Made by a program: the position numbers and the translations under genes. Below are positions 1-9,070 of a stretch of DNA of 64,000 bases, piece after piece. The stretch's first letter is position 1, and each line of letters begins with the position of its first letter. The notes under the pieces are model-generated. The model made no database searches. It was not told the DNA's origin and worked only from the letters and a program-made list of their open reading frames with translations. The stretch spans positions 123,927 through 187,926 of the forward strand of contig NZ_WBSN01000003.1 of assembly GCF_009299475.1 (NCBI RefSeq), given 5' to 3'. The stretch is from Bifidobacterium avesanii (GTDB lineage: Bacteria > Actinomycetota > Actinomycetes > Actinomycetales > Bifidobacteriaceae).

Positions 1-832
1 ACGGGTAGGCGCCCGCATCGTCGCGCATGGTGAGCGTGATGCCGGCGGCGTCGATGGCGACGGTCATGCGTTCCTCCGCGGGTTGCGCCGATTGGCCGCC
101 GCCGAATCCCGCCGCCAGAATGACGCCGTGCTGTCCGCGGCCGCGCACGCGGAACCGGGCGTGCAGCGCGCCCGCGATGGTGTTGGCGATGCGGGCCACG
201 TCCCGTGCGGCCAGCGCCGGGCCGGCGAAGGCGATGTCGTGCTCCGGCGGGTCGGAGGCGTTGGCGATGCGGCCCGCGTCCCACGGCTCGTCGTGGATGG
301 CGATCGTGGTGGCGCCCGCCGGCGCGTCCGCAATGAATTCGCCGGCCGGGGCGACCCGCGCGGGGCTGAGGTTGGTGGCGCAGGCGAAGCATTGGTAGCC
401 GTCGAGGAAAATGCGCGTGCCGAATGCGCCGAACGTGAGCGTGATGTCGTGTGCGGTGCCGGGCTCGATGCCGCAGGCGTCGTCCATGTCGAGCATGAGG
501 TCGTCGGCGGCGTTGGAATCGCGGGGATCGGGGCTCAGTCGGCGCGCTTCGAGCAGAAGATGGCCGTCGCGGACGCCGAGCGTGAGCGACGGGATGGAGG
601 TTGGGGCGGGGATGGTTGTGTCGCCGGTCGTGTTGGCTGCGTTGGTTGCGTTGGTGGTGTCGGTTGCGTTGGTTCGCGGCGAGGCGCCCGACGTGCCGCA
701 GGACGTGACGGCCGGCGCCTCGCACGGTGCGGAGCACGGCACGGCGTGGAAGACCGGCCCGTCGCCGTGCGACGTGAAGGCCGCACGGACGGTGCCTTCG
801 CCGTTCGGGAATGCCGTTGCCTGCCAATGCAT
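1..832 (-). CDS. N-terminal part of a ConA/LamG-like carbohydrate-active protein (truncated by window edge)
   Basis: The minus strand reads open from an ATG at 832 to the window edge, giving 277 residues (MHWQATAFPNGEG...). A Thr/Asn/Ala-rich linker near residues 55-75 separates a short N-terminal piece from a beta-rich region. That region contains RIFLDGYQCF, a pattern like the 'yvDG' strand of LamG/concanavalin-A folds. A second similar module seems to begin near residue 215 (ARFRVRGRGQHG). In bifidobacteria such modules precede the catalytic domain of sialidases (GH33) and some GH32 enzymes, but the catalytic part is outside the window, so the activity is not known. An AGGCGGAC stretch lies just before the ATG. 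A near-perfect palindrome about 100 bp upstream suggests regulation by a GntR-type repressor. I see no signal peptide, so a cytoplasmic location is likely. Confidence 0.6.
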   Translation of the reverse strand, partial: MHWQATAFPNGEGTVRAAFTSHGDGPVFHAVPCSAPCEAPAVTSCGTSGASPRTNATDTTNATNAANTTGDTTIPAPTSIPSLTLGVRDGHLLLEARRLSPDPRDSNAADDLMLDMDDACGIEPGTAHDITLTFGAFGTRIFLDGYQCFACATNLSPARVAPAGEFIADAPAGATTIAIHDEPWDAGRIANASDPPEHDIAFAGPALAARDVARIANTIAGALHARFRVRGRGQHGVILAAGFGGGQSAQPAEERMTVAIDAAGITLTMRDDAGAYP

Positions 833-927
833 GTGGGTCCGCCTGTTCGTATGGCGCGTGATGCGCGGGTGTGGGTGTGCCGCGGATGCGAGGCGGCGTT
901 GGGATGTTATTGACAATTCAGCTTTGA

Positions 928-947
928 GTCATCAGACATCTGATAAC
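928..947. promoter_or_regulatory. 20-bp palindrome, candidate GntR/FadR-type operator
   Basis: The palindrome has half-sites ATCAGA and TCTGAT separated by CA (931-944). It extends to 20 bp with a single mismatched pair. It lies about 95 bp upstream of the minus-strand gene starting at 832, in the only A+T-rich patch of the gap 833-1128. ATCAGA/TCTGAT half-sites resemble those of FadR/FCD-type GntR regulators (family knowledge). Which protein binds is not known. A TATGCT box on the minus strand lies next to it (948-953). The rest of the 833-1128 gap shows nothing I can name. Confidence 0.5.
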
Positions 948-1128
948 TAGCATACCACATGAAGCTGACAGCCGGGTGCTCGTGCGCCGTTGCATTCGCA
1001 TAGTGCGCGGCGGATTCGATGCGCTTCGCGCGGCATCCGGCTACGCTGCGGTGCGCTTCGCCTCCGTGCTGCCGGCCGACGCGTTGGGATCCGCGGCAAA
1101 CGGCATGGAGGGTTGGAGTGCGACCGCG

Positions 1129-2601
1129 TCAACGCCTGCGATTGCCGCCGAGGCCGCGGCCGCGCGCCACCGAGCCGATCGCGGAGACAACCGCGGAGAC
1201 GGCCATGCCGGCGAACAGCGCGAGGGTGGCGAAGACGCCCGGGCGGCGCAGCTGGTCGCGCAGGGTGGGCCCGTCCACCACCAAGTGGTCGCCGATGAAG
1301 ACGCGCGCCTCGTTGTGGCCGTAGCGCTCCACGAGGTCGCCGTAGGTGAGCATGCGTGTGGCGTAGGCGGACGGGTCGGATTCGCGGAACTCGAACAGGC
1401 GGATGCCGCGCAGGCGGGACTTGGGACCGTACGAGGCGAAGCCGCAGGTGGGCGCGTAGCCGAGGTCGAGCCCGTCCACATGGCCCACGAACGCGTTCTT
1501 GTGGTCGTGCCCGCAGTAGAGCGCGAAGTAGCCGCCGGCCTTTTGCAGCGCGTCCACCTCGCCGCAGTTCACGTCCGCGCAGCCGATCGACTCGCCGAGC
1601 ACCGAGCCCGGACGGCAGACCGAGCGGTCCAGCACGTAGCAGCGGCCGGCGAACGTGCGCGTCCCCTCGACGGCGTTGGGCGTGAACGGCGGCACCTCCT
1701 TCAGGCAGCGGTAGAACTCCTGCGGCGGGATGTGCTGGAACGCGATCGAGGGCACCGGCCGTCCGTCGCCGTTGCGTTCGGCCAGCGCGCGCTGCACGCC
1801 GCCGAGCCACGCCAATGCCTGCGGAGTGGGCGTGCCGTAGCCGTCCGAGTCGGCCAGATCGAGCCCGCGGGGGTCCCGCGCGTACTGGGCCGCCGTGGGA
1901 TGCGCGAGGTGCGAGGACGGTTCGCCGTCCACGGTGTCGTCGGGGGAGAGGCGCTCGGTGGCGTAGTCGCCGGAGTTGACGAGCACGACGCTCATGGCCA
2001 CGCGCCCGGAGCCGTCGGACGCCTCGACGGGCAGGGCGAACGTGCCGGGCTCGCAGGCGAGTGGGCCGGAGCCGTTGGAATCATCGGGATTGAGGCATCC
2101 GGGGAACTCGCGGTAGATGCCGTCCTGCTCGCCGGCGAGGATGCCGCACTGGAAGTCGTGGTTGCCGTACGTGGCGACGAACGGGACGCCCGCGCGCACG
2201 ACCGGGTCGAGGAAGCCGGCGAAACAGCGGCGCACCTTGGCGCGCGCGTCGTCGAGCAGGGCGTCCACGGCGTCGTCGGGCACCTCGGACTCGGGTGGGT
2301 CGGGCAGCCTGGCCCCGCCGAACGTGTTGCGCCACCACGCCTCGAATCGCGTCACCTCGCGCACGTGGTCGCCGGGCCGCTCCCCGCGCCGGCGCAGGAA
2401 CGTGCGCATCCACGCCGGATCGTACCCGCGGATCTGATCGCCGGTGAACACCACCAGATCGGGCCTGGCCTCGCGAATCGCCGCCTCGATGAGCGCCACG
2501 GTGTCCGGATCCACGTCCGGGCCGTCCTGCACGTCCGCCATCTGCAGCACGCGGAAGGTGCCGTCCCCATTTCCGTCCCCACGGAAGCGCAAAGTCGTCA
2601 T
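1129..2601 (-). CDS. Metallophosphoesterase with C-terminal membrane anchor
   Basis: This 490-residue protein has the calcineurin-like metallophosphoesterase signature: ADVQDGP near residue 23 (the D-x-H position, here with Gln), FTGDQI near 53, YGNHDF near 146, and CGHDHKN in the C-terminal half. The last 35 residues contain a hydrophobic stretch (FATLALFAGMAVSAVV) followed by basic residues. This suggests a tail anchor that keeps the catalytic domain on the cytoplasmic side. The substrate is unknown. The start MTTLRF is preferred over an upstream in-frame ATG because TAGAGT lies exactly 7 nt before it, the leaderless promoter spacing seen repeatedly in this window. It is transcribed toward the ConA/LamG-like gene with a 296-bp gap, so the two are probably separate units. 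Confidence 0.85.
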   Translation of the reverse strand: MTTLRFRGDGNGDGTFRVLQMADVQDGPDVDPDTVALIEAAIREARPDLVVFTGDQIRGYDPAWMRTFLRRRGERPGDHVREVTRFEAWWRNTFGGARLPDPPESEVPDDAVDALLDDARAKVRRCFAGFLDPVVRAGVPFVATYGNHDFQCGILAGEQDGIYREFPGCLNPDDSNGSGPLACEPGTFALPVEASDGSGRVAMSVVLVNSGDYATERLSPDDTVDGEPSSHLAHPTAAQYARDPRGLDLADSDGYGTPTPQALAWLGGVQRALAERNGDGRPVPSIAFQHIPPQEFYRCLKEVPPFTPNAVEGTRTFAGRCYVLDRSVCRPGSVLGESIGCADVNCGEVDALQKAGGYFALYCGHDHKNAFVGHVDGLDLGYAPTCGFASYGPKSRLRGIRLFEFRESDPSAYATRMLTYGDLVERYGHNEARVFIGDHLVVDGPTLRDQLRRPGVFATLALFAGMAVSAVVSAIGSVARGRGLGGNRRR

Positions 2602-2720
2602 ACGGCCCACTCTAACCCATCCGCCGGCCCGCGCGCCCGGCGAAACCGGTGCGCAAACCGGCGTGGAAACGCCGCGTAACCGCTATGTGGCACGGGCGCG
2701 GCGTTGGGATGCTGAACCGG

Positions 2721-2829
2721 TACGATGGAAGTTCGTTACAGCTGTGTAACGCAGTCAGAGGAGCGCGTCGACTGCCCGGCAATTCCGCCGGCCGAAGGGG
2801 CGCGCCGATTTTCCAGCAAAGGAGGAGTA
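2721..2829 (+). promoter_or_regulatory. leuA promoter region and leader with inverted repeat
   Basis: A -10-like TACGAT (2721-2726) precedes an inverted repeat GTTACA-GCTG-TGTAAC (2735-2750), placed where it would sit at the start of the transcript. No convincing -35 is seen. The leader continues to a strong Shine-Dalgarno AAAGGAGG at 2818-2825. The repeat could be an operator or a 5' hairpin. I see no leucine-rich leader peptide that would suggest attenuation. Confidence 0.45.
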
Positions 2830-4740
2830 ATGGGTCAGGATCAATCGTCCGTGTTTGATCTCGCGGCCGTGGCCGCGGCGTCCAATGGAGGGAACAACGA
2901 CCCGCTGCTGCCGCCGGCGCGTTTCATCGGCTCCCCGCAGAAGCCCAGCGCGATGCCGTACACCAAGTACGCGGCGTACGACAAGCAGATCCCGTTCGAC
3001 TACCCGGAGCGCACCTGGCCGGGCAAGAAGATCCGCCGCGCCCCGCGCTGGTGCTCGGTCGATCTGCGCGACGGCAATCAGGCCCTCGTGAACCCGATGG
3101 ACTCCGAGCGCAAGCTGCGCTTCTGGAACCTGCTGGTCTCCATGGGCTTCAAGGAGATCGAGGTGGGCTTCCCGTCCGCCTCCGAGACCGACTTCGACTT
3201 CATCCGCATGCTCATCGAGCGCGAGCTCATCCCGGACGACGTGACCATCGTGGTGCTCACCCAGTGCCGCGAGCACCTCATCCGCCGCACGTATGAGGCC
3301 CTTAGGGGCGCCAAGCGCGCGATCGTGCACTTCTACAACTCCGTGTCCGTGCTGCAGCGCGAGGTCGTCTTCCGCAAGAACAAGGAGGAGATCAAGCAGC
3401 TCGCCACCGACGCGGCCGAACTGTGCAAGGACCTCGAGGGCGAGGCCAAGGGCATCGACCTGTACTACGAGTACTCGCCGGAGTCCTTCACCGGCACCGA
3501 GCCGGAGTACGCCGTCGAGGTGTGCAACGCGGTGATCGACGTGATCAAGCCCACGCCCGAGCGCCCGATGATCATCAACTTGCCGGCCACCGTGGAGATG
3601 ACCACGCCGAACGTGTTCGCCGACGAGGTGGAGTACGTCTCCAACCATCTGAACGACCGCGACTCCGTGGTCCTGTCCCTGCACCCGCACAACGACGAGG
3701 GCATGGGCGTGGCCGCCACCGAGCTGGGCATCCTGGCCGGCGCGGACCGCATCGAGGGCTGCCTGCTCGGCAACGGCGAGCGCACCGGCAACGTGGATCT
3801 GGTCACGCTGGGCCTCAACCTGCTCACGCAGGGCGTGGACCCGCAGATCGACTACTCCAACGTGCCGGAGATCCGCAAGACCGTCGAGTACTGCAACCAG
3901 ATCAAGATCTCCGAGCGCCACCCGTACGCCGGCAACTTCGTGTTCACCGCGTTCTCCGGCTCGCATCAGGACGCCATCAAGAAGGGCCTCGAGGCCCGTC
4001 AGGTGGCCGCCGACCGCGCCGGCGCGTCGCTCGAGAACTTCGTGTGGCTTGTGCCGTACCTGCCGATCGACCCGAAGGACATCGGGCGCACGTACGAGGC
4101 GATCATCCGCGTCAACTCGCAGTCCGGCAAGGGCGGCATGGCGTACCTGCTCAAGACGAACCACAACCTCGACCTGCCCAAGCGCCTGCAGGTGGAGTTC
4201 GACAAGATCGTGCAGAAGTACGCGGACGACACCAAGAAGGAAGTCAAGGACGAGGACATCTGGCGCCTGTTCAAGGACGAGTACCTGTCCATCGAGGAGT
4301 CCGGCGCGACCGCGGCCGGCGCCGTGGTGGGCGACGTGCGCGACGACAGCCTCAAGCAGTGGGGCCGCCTCAAGCTGCTCAAGGTGTCCGTCAGCTCCGG
4401 CGAGGACGGATCCGACACCGTCATCAAGGTCAAGCTGCTCGACCGCGGCGCCAACCCGGGCAAGGACGAGCCGGTGGTCCGCGAGCTGTCCGGCATCGGC
4501 AACGGCCCGATCGCCGCGTTCCTCAACGCCGTGTCCAACCTGGGCATCACCGCGTCGGTGATGGACTACGTGGAGCACACCATGTCCGTCGGCACGGACG
4601 CCATGGCCGCCTCCTACGTGGAATGTCAGGTGGGCGACGATCCGGAGACGCAGATCATCTGGGGCGTCGGCATCGACTCCTCGATCATCACGAGCTCGCT
4701 CAAGGCCATCATCTCCGCCATCAACCGCTCCGAGCGCTGA
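2830..4740 (+). CDS. leuA: 2-isopropylmalate synthase
   Basis: LeuA condenses acetyl-CoA with 2-oxoisovalerate, the first committed step of leucine synthesis, in the cytoplasm. The 636-residue protein has the long N-terminal extension and C-terminal LeuA dimer regulatory domain of the actinobacterial form. The TIM-barrel signature LRDGNQAL is near residue 80, and the metal-binding LHPHND follows near residue 283. The C-terminal allosteric domain (about 500-630) binds leucine in characterised homologues, so feedback inhibition is expected. The start is fixed by AAAGGAGG seven nt upstream; an upstream in-frame ATG at 2725 lacks any such site. A very strong hairpin follows the stop codon, and the next gene is convergent, so leuA appears monocistronic. 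Confidence 0.97.
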   Translation: MGQDQSSVFDLAAVAAASNGGNNDPLLPPARFIGSPQKPSAMPYTKYAAYDKQIPFDYPERTWPGKKIRRAPRWCSVDLRDGNQALVNPMDSERKLRFWNLLVSMGFKEIEVGFPSASETDFDFIRMLIERELIPDDVTIVVLTQCREHLIRRTYEALRGAKRAIVHFYNSVSVLQREVVFRKNKEEIKQLATDAAELCKDLEGEAKGIDLYYEYSPESFTGTEPEYAVEVCNAVIDVIKPTPERPMIINLPATVEMTTPNVFADEVEYVSNHLNDRDSVVLSLHPHNDEGMGVAATELGILAGADRIEGCLLGNGERTGNVDLVTLGLNLLTQGVDPQIDYSNVPEIRKTVEYCNQIKISERHPYAGNFVFTAFSGSHQDAIKKGLEARQVAADRAGASLENFVWLVPYLPIDPKDIGRTYEAIIRVNSQSGKGGMAYLLKTNHNLDLPKRLQVEFDKIVQKYADDTKKEVKDEDIWRLFKDEYLSIEESGATAAGAVVGDVRDDSLKQWGRLKLLKVSVSSGEDGSDTVIKVKLLDRGANPGKDEPVVRELSGIGNGPIAAFLNAVSNLGITASVMDYVEHTMSVGTDAMAASYVECQVGDDPETQIIWGVGIDSSIITSSLKAIISAINRSER

Positions 4741-4773
4741 TCGCGGCGGCATAGGCCGCGTAGGCCGACACGA

Positions 4774-4830
4774 CGAAGGGCCCCTTCCCGCGCGTTCATC
4801 ATTCATGACCGCACGGGAAGGGGCCCTTCG
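4774..4830. terminator. Strong bidirectional hairpin after leuA
   Basis: Perfect 17-bp arms (4774-4790 and 4814-4830; core GAAGGGCCCCTTCCC) enclose a 23-nt loop, 33 bp after the leuA stop. There is no long T run. It sits between convergent genes and probably ends both transcripts. Confidence 0.7.
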
Positions 4831-4838
4831 CGTTGTCC

Positions 4839-5073
4839 GTCCGTCGGCGCTCGCTGCGCTCAATCCGTGTGATCCAAGCTGCGGATTGAGCGAATGCAAT
4901 GCGCTGCGGGCCGTTTTGCCCTGTTATGCACTGGATCCGCTCAATCCGTGAGGTTTGAGCGGCGGAATGAGCGAATGCAGTACGTGGCGACCCGTTGCAG
5001 GCTCTCTACGCACTGGATCCGCTCAATCCATCATCATCGGGTTGTGGATTGAGCGGATCCAGTGCATAGAGAG
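4839..5073. repeat. Array of three 72-bp hairpin units (family H2)
   Basis: There are three palindromic units at about 4839-4910, 4920-4991 and 5002-5073. Each has arms of up to 29 bp around a constant 14-nt loop, and the hairpin centres are 81 and 82 bp apart. The core arm is GCACTGGATCCGCTCAATCC. Unit 3 is nearly perfect (28 of 29 pairs), unit 2 is imperfect, and unit 1 is degenerate outside an 11-bp core. The spacers are 9-10 nt. The array fills the gap between convergent leuA and the penicillin-binding protein. The same family recurs at 10890-11042. Confidence 0.85.
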
Positions 5074-5111
5074 GGGAGACGGCGGGACAGGGCGCGCGTC
5101 CGTCCGTCCCG

Positions 5112-7535
5112 CTACTTGCCCGCGCTCGAGTTGCTCTGCGCGCTGTTGCCGCCGGAGTTGGAGCCGCTGTTCGACGATCCGCCGGACGTGCCGCCGTTGG
5201 AGCTCGACCCGCCGGAGCTGCCGGACCCGGAGTTGCCGGATCCCGAGCCCGAGCCGCCGGATCCGGAGCCGGAGCCCGAACCTGACCCGCTGTGCGTGCC
5301 GCTTGTGGACGAGGAACTGCTGTTCTTCGACGGCGAGCTGGTGGCGGTCGGGCTGGACGACGCGGACGGCGAGGCCGAGGCGGAGGCCGACGCGCTGGCC
5401 GACGGGGACGCCGACGCGGACGGGGATGCGGATTCCGAGGACCCGGATCCGGACGAGCCGCTGCCCTGTGATGGCGAGGAGTACGTGCGCTTGCCCGTGC
5501 CCCACGTGCCGTCCTGCCCGCCGATCACGCCGTTGTCGGTCGCGTCGGGGAACTTCTCGTCGGCCACGCCCTTGAGCGCCTGGGTCAGGTACGACTTGAC
5601 CAGCGTGACCGGGTAGCCCATGCCGTACGAGTAGCCCTTGATCTTGGGCATGGTCTGCGCGGAGCCGTCACTGCCGGGGTTCCACAGCGCCACGGTGGTG
5701 ACCATGGACGGCGTGAACGCGATGAAGCTCACGGCCTTGTTGTCGTTCGCGGTGCCGGACTTGCCGGCCATGGTCTTGCCGATCGAGCTCAGCGTCTTGC
5801 CGGTGCCGGACTCGATCACGCCGGTCAGGGCCTTGTCGAGCAGGGCCACGTCGTTGGCGTCGAACACCTGCTCGGTGGCCGTGGGCGCGTTGTACAGGTT
5901 CTGGTTGGACGAATCGAGCACCTGCGCGACCATGTGCAGCGTGGACTTGGCGCCGCCGTTGGCGAACGTGGCGTACGCCTGCGTCATGTCCTTGACGCTC
6001 AGACCGTCGTTGCCGAGCACGGTGTAGGACGCGCCCGAGCCGTCGGTGGTGATGGTCCCGGAGACGCCGGCCGTCTTGGCGGTCTGGGCGATCTCCTTGG
6101 CGCCGAAGTGGTCGCCCAGATGCTGGGCCATGTCCATGTACACGGTGTTCACCGAGTTGGCGGTGGCCGTGTACAGGCTGATGTACCCGTAGCTCGCGTT
6201 GCCGGAGTTGCTCATCTTCTCGCTCAGGCCGCTGAATTCGCGCGGCGAGTTGCCGTTGAACACCGTGTCGAGGCTCGTGCCCTGCTGGATGGCGGTGAGC
6301 AGCGCGAACGGCTTCATGGTGGATCCGACCTCGTACGTGGCCTGCGTGGCGTTGTTGAGCTGGTGGGTCAGATAGTCCTCGCCCGCGTAGATGGCGATGA
6401 TCGAGCCGTCCTTCGGATTGGCGCTCATGGCGCCGGCCTGTACGCCGTCGGGCATCGACTGGGCCTTGGGACTCACGGACTGGTAGAGCAGGTCCTGCTT
6501 GTCCTTCTGGATGGTGGTGACGATCTTGTAGCCGCCCGTGTCGAGGTCGTCCTCGGTGAACGCGCCGGAGTTCGTCAGCTCGTCGCGCACCATGCGCAGC
6601 AGGTAGCCGTCCGTGCCCTCGTACACGTTCTCGAGGTTGTACTCGATGGTGGTGGGCATGGCCGCGGAGGCCTTCTGCTCGGCCGTGATGTAGCCGTCCT
6701 GCGACATGATGTCGATGACGCGCTCGAAGCGCTGCTCGGCCATGGTCGGGTTCTTGGCCGGGTCCCACGAGCTCGGCGCGGGGATGATGCCGGCGATCAT
6801 GGCCGCCTCGGACACGGTGAGGTCCTTGGCCTCCTTGCCGAAGTACGCCTTGGCCGCCGCCTGGATGCCGTACGCGCCGCGGCCGAGGTAGATCGTGTTC
6901 ATGTAGTTGCACAGCACGGTGTCCTTGCTCTCCGTCTGCGCGATCTTCGTGGCCATGATCGCCTCGCGCAGCTTGCCCAGGTACGAGGTGGTCTCGCCCA
7001 TGTAATAGCGCTCGGCGTACTGCTGGGTGATCGTGGAGCCGCCCTGGCGGGTGCCCTTGGTCACGTTGTTGATCAGGGCGCGGCCGATGCCCTTCAGGTC
7101 GATGCCGCGGTCCGTGTAGAACGTGCGGTTCTCGGAGGCGACGATGGCCTGCCCAACGTAGCTCGGCAGCACGGCGCAGTCGATGATCTCGCGGTTCTGC
7201 GAGGCGTAGGAGCCGATCTCCGTGGTGCCGTCCGCATAGTAGACGGTGGTCTTCTGCGCCATGGCGAACTTTTCCGGCTCGGGGATCTCGGTGCTCACGT
7301 ACAGGTAGGCGAACGCGCCCACGCCGAGCGCGATCACGGCGCACACGAGGCCGATGAACGTCTTGAGGATCAGATGGCGCTTTTTGCCGTTGCCCCTGCG
7401 GCCCTTCCTGCCGTTGCCCCCGCGGCGCTGCTGGGCGCGTCCGGGGCCTGCGGTCGCCTTGCGCCTGGGACGGCCCGACGAGACGGATCGCGGCTGGCCC
7501 TCGGAGGAACTGACGGTTCTGCTTACGGTAGTCAT
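5112..7535 (-). CDS. Bifunctional class A penicillin-binding protein (transglycosylase/transpeptidase)
   Basis: This enzyme polymerises and cross-links peptidoglycan at the outer face of the membrane. The 807-residue protein has a basic cytoplasmic tail and one membrane segment near residues 50-72 (IGLVCAVIALGVGAFAYLY). A GT51 domain follows (ENRTFYTDRGID, QGGSTITQQYAERYY), then a transpeptidase domain with STMKPF (the SxxK serine), a plausible SVN (TANSVNT) and AGKSGTA (KTG-like). The last 115 residues are almost entirely Ser/Gly/Ala/Pro, a low-complexity wall-spanning tail. The start MTTVSR is chosen because TACGGT lies 8 nt upstream, although the frame is open further. The neighbouring ino1 gene is divergent. 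Confidence 0.93.
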   Translation of the reverse strand: MTTVSRTVSSSEGQPRSVSSGRPRRKATAGPGRAQQRRGGNGRKGRRGNGKKRHLILKTFIGLVCAVIALGVGAFAYLYVSTEIPEPEKFAMAQKTTVYYADGTTEIGSYASQNREIIDCAVLPSYVGQAIVASENRTFYTDRGIDLKGIGRALINNVTKGTRQGGSTITQQYAERYYMGETTSYLGKLREAIMATKIAQTESKDTVLCNYMNTIYLGRGAYGIQAAAKAYFGKEAKDLTVSEAAMIAGIIPAPSSWDPAKNPTMAEQRFERVIDIMSQDGYITAEQKASAAMPTTIEYNLENVYEGTDGYLLRMVRDELTNSGAFTEDDLDTGGYKIVTTIQKDKQDLLYQSVSPKAQSMPDGVQAGAMSANPKDGSIIAIYAGEDYLTHQLNNATQATYEVGSTMKPFALLTAIQQGTSLDTVFNGNSPREFSGLSEKMSNSGNASYGYISLYTATANSVNTVYMDMAQHLGDHFGAKEIAQTAKTAGVSGTITTDGSGASYTVLGNDGLSVKDMTQAYATFANGGAKSTLHMVAQVLDSSNQNLYNAPTATEQVFDANDVALLDKALTGVIESGTGKTLSSIGKTMAGKSGTANDNKAVSFIAFTPSMVTTVALWNPGSDGSAQTMPKIKGYSYGMGYPVTLVKSYLTQALKGVADEKFPDATDNGVIGGQDGTWGTGKRTYSSPSQGSGSSGSGSSESASPSASASPSASASASASASPSASSSPTATSSPSKNSSSSSTSGTHSGSGSGSGSGSGGSGSGSGNSGSGSSGGSSSNGGTSGGSSNSGSNSGGNSAQSNSSAGK

Positions 7536-7918
7536 GAGCACATACCGTAATGGGCGGGGGTGAGAATCGGCGCCCGCGGGCGGAAACGTCCATAGGTTCC
7601 GTACGTTTCCCGTGAAACGCGGCCGCGGCCTGTCCGGGACTCGTCCGCGGCTTGTCCGCGTGCCGTTCGCGGCCTGTCCTCGTGCCGGCCATGTCCCATC
7701 CGCGTACCGTCCGTGTCCCGTCTGCGGTCCGTTTGTGGTTCCACTCGGCGGTCCACTCGGCGGCGCGGGGAACGCGACGGTTTGCCCCGTCCTGTCGTGT
7801 TTGGCCGCGATTTCCAGCGCATTTTCAGGATTCGTTCGGCTTGGCGCCGGTTTTGCATGCACGCCGGGCGCTAAGCTGGTCGATTGGATCGTTTTCCGTT
7901 TACTCAAGGAGTGAATAC
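7536..7918. other. Divergent intergenic region with degenerate GC-rich repeats
   Basis: This 383-bp gap separates the divergent PBP and ino1 genes. From about 7618 to 7760 it contains loosely repeated blocks of the type GCGGCCTGTCC/GCGGCTTGTCC. The ino1-proximal end has a TAAGCT box (7872-7877) and an AAGGAGTG ribosome-binding site. I find no RNA gene or convincing coding region here. Confidence 0.5.
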
Positions 7919-9061
7919 ATGAGCATCCGTGTTGCTATCGCCGGCGTGGGCAATTGCGCCTCGTCGCTGGTGCAGGGAGTCGAATACTACAAGGACGCCA
8001 AGGACGACGCCAAGATCCCCGGCATCATGCACGCCAACTTCGGCGGCTACCGCATCCGCGACATCGAGTTCGTGACCGCGTTCGACGTGGACGCCGCGAA
8101 GGTGGGCACCGACCTGTCCGAGGCCATCTTCGCCTCGCAGAACAACACCTACAAGTTCTGCGACGTGCCGAACCTGGGCGTCGAGGTGCTGCGCGGCCCC
8201 ACCGGCGACGGACTGGGCAAGTACTACCGCGAGATGATCGAGGAGTCCAGCGCCGAGCCCGTGGACGTGGCCGCCGTGCTGAAGGAGAAGAAGGTCGACA
8301 TCCTCATCTCCTACCTGCCGGTCGGATCCGAGCAGGCGGACAAGGCGTACGCGCAGGCCGCGATCGACGCCGGCTGCGGCTTCGTCAACTGCCTGCCCGT
8401 GTTCATCGCGTCCGACCCGGAGTGGGCGCAGAAGTTCCGCGACGCCAAGCTGCCGATCGTGGGCGACGACATCAAGAGCCAGGTGGGCGCCACGATCACG
8501 CACCGCGTCATGGCCCGCCTGTTCGAGGACCGCGGCGTGCGTCTGGACCGCACCTACCAGCTCAACGTGGGCGGCGACATGGACTTCATGAACATGCTCG
8601 AGCGCTCCCGCCTCGAATCCAAGAAGATCTCCAAGACCCGCGCCGTCACCTCCGTGGTGCCGCACGACATGGACCCGAAGAACGTGCACATCGGCCCGTC
8701 CGACTATGTGGCGTGGCTCAACGACCGCAAGTTCGCGTTCGTGCGCCTCGAGGGCACCACGTTCGGCGACGTGCCGCTGAACCTCGAGTACAAGCTCGAG
8801 GTGTGGGACTCCCCGAACTCCGCCGGCGTGGTGATCGACGCCCTGCGCGCCTGCAAGATCGCCATGGACCGCGGTCTGGGCGGCCCGGTGCTGTCCGCCT
8901 CCGCGTACTTCATGAAGTCGCCGGCCGTGCAGCACGAGGACAACGAGGCCAAGGCGCTGGTGGAGAAGTTCATCACCGGCGAGTCCGAGGGCACCGAGGC
9001 GCAGCTTGATGCCGACGTGGCCGCCGCCAAGGCCGCCGGCAAGGACATCTGGCATGCGTAA
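7919..9061 (+). CDS. ino1: Inositol-3-phosphate synthase, actinobacterial type
   Basis: The enzyme converts glucose-6-phosphate to 1D-myo-inositol-3-phosphate using bound NAD+, supplying inositol phospholipids. The 380-residue protein starts with a Rossmann glycine loop ([16 protein letters not shown]). It contains the short-form signatures [14 protein letters not shown] and [11 protein letters not shown], and the lysine-rich catalytic segment ending [13 protein letters not shown]. Length and sequence match the mycobacterial-type short enzyme rather than the roughly 530-residue eukaryotic form. AAGGAGTG precedes the ATG by 6 nt. A rho-independent terminator follows about 130 bp later. It appears monocistronic. 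Confidence 0.95.
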   Translation: MSIRVAIAGVGNCASSLVQGVEYYKDAKDDAKIPGIMHANFGGYRIRDIEFVTAFDVDAAKVGTDLSEAIFASQNNTYKFCDVPNLGVEVLRGPTGDGLGKYYREMIEESSAEPVDVAAVLKEKKVDILISYLPVGSEQADKAYAQAAIDAGCGFVNCLPVFIASDPEWAQKFRDAKLPIVGDDIKSQVGATITHRVMARLFEDRGVRLDRTYQLNVGGDMDFMNMLERSRLESKKISKTRAVTSVVPHDMDPKNVHIGPSDYVAWLNDRKFAFVRLEGTTFGDVPLNLEYKLEVWDSPNSAGVVIDALRACKIAMDRGLGGPVLSASAYFMKSPAVQHEDNEAKALVEKFITGESEGTEAQLDADVAAAKAAGKDIWHA

Positions 9062-9070
9062 GCGTTAAGC

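Noticed and set aside
4839..5073. Possible CRISPR array
   Set aside because: Repeats are palindromic units of 72 bp, the spacers are only 9-10 nt and similar to one another, and no cas genes are present.
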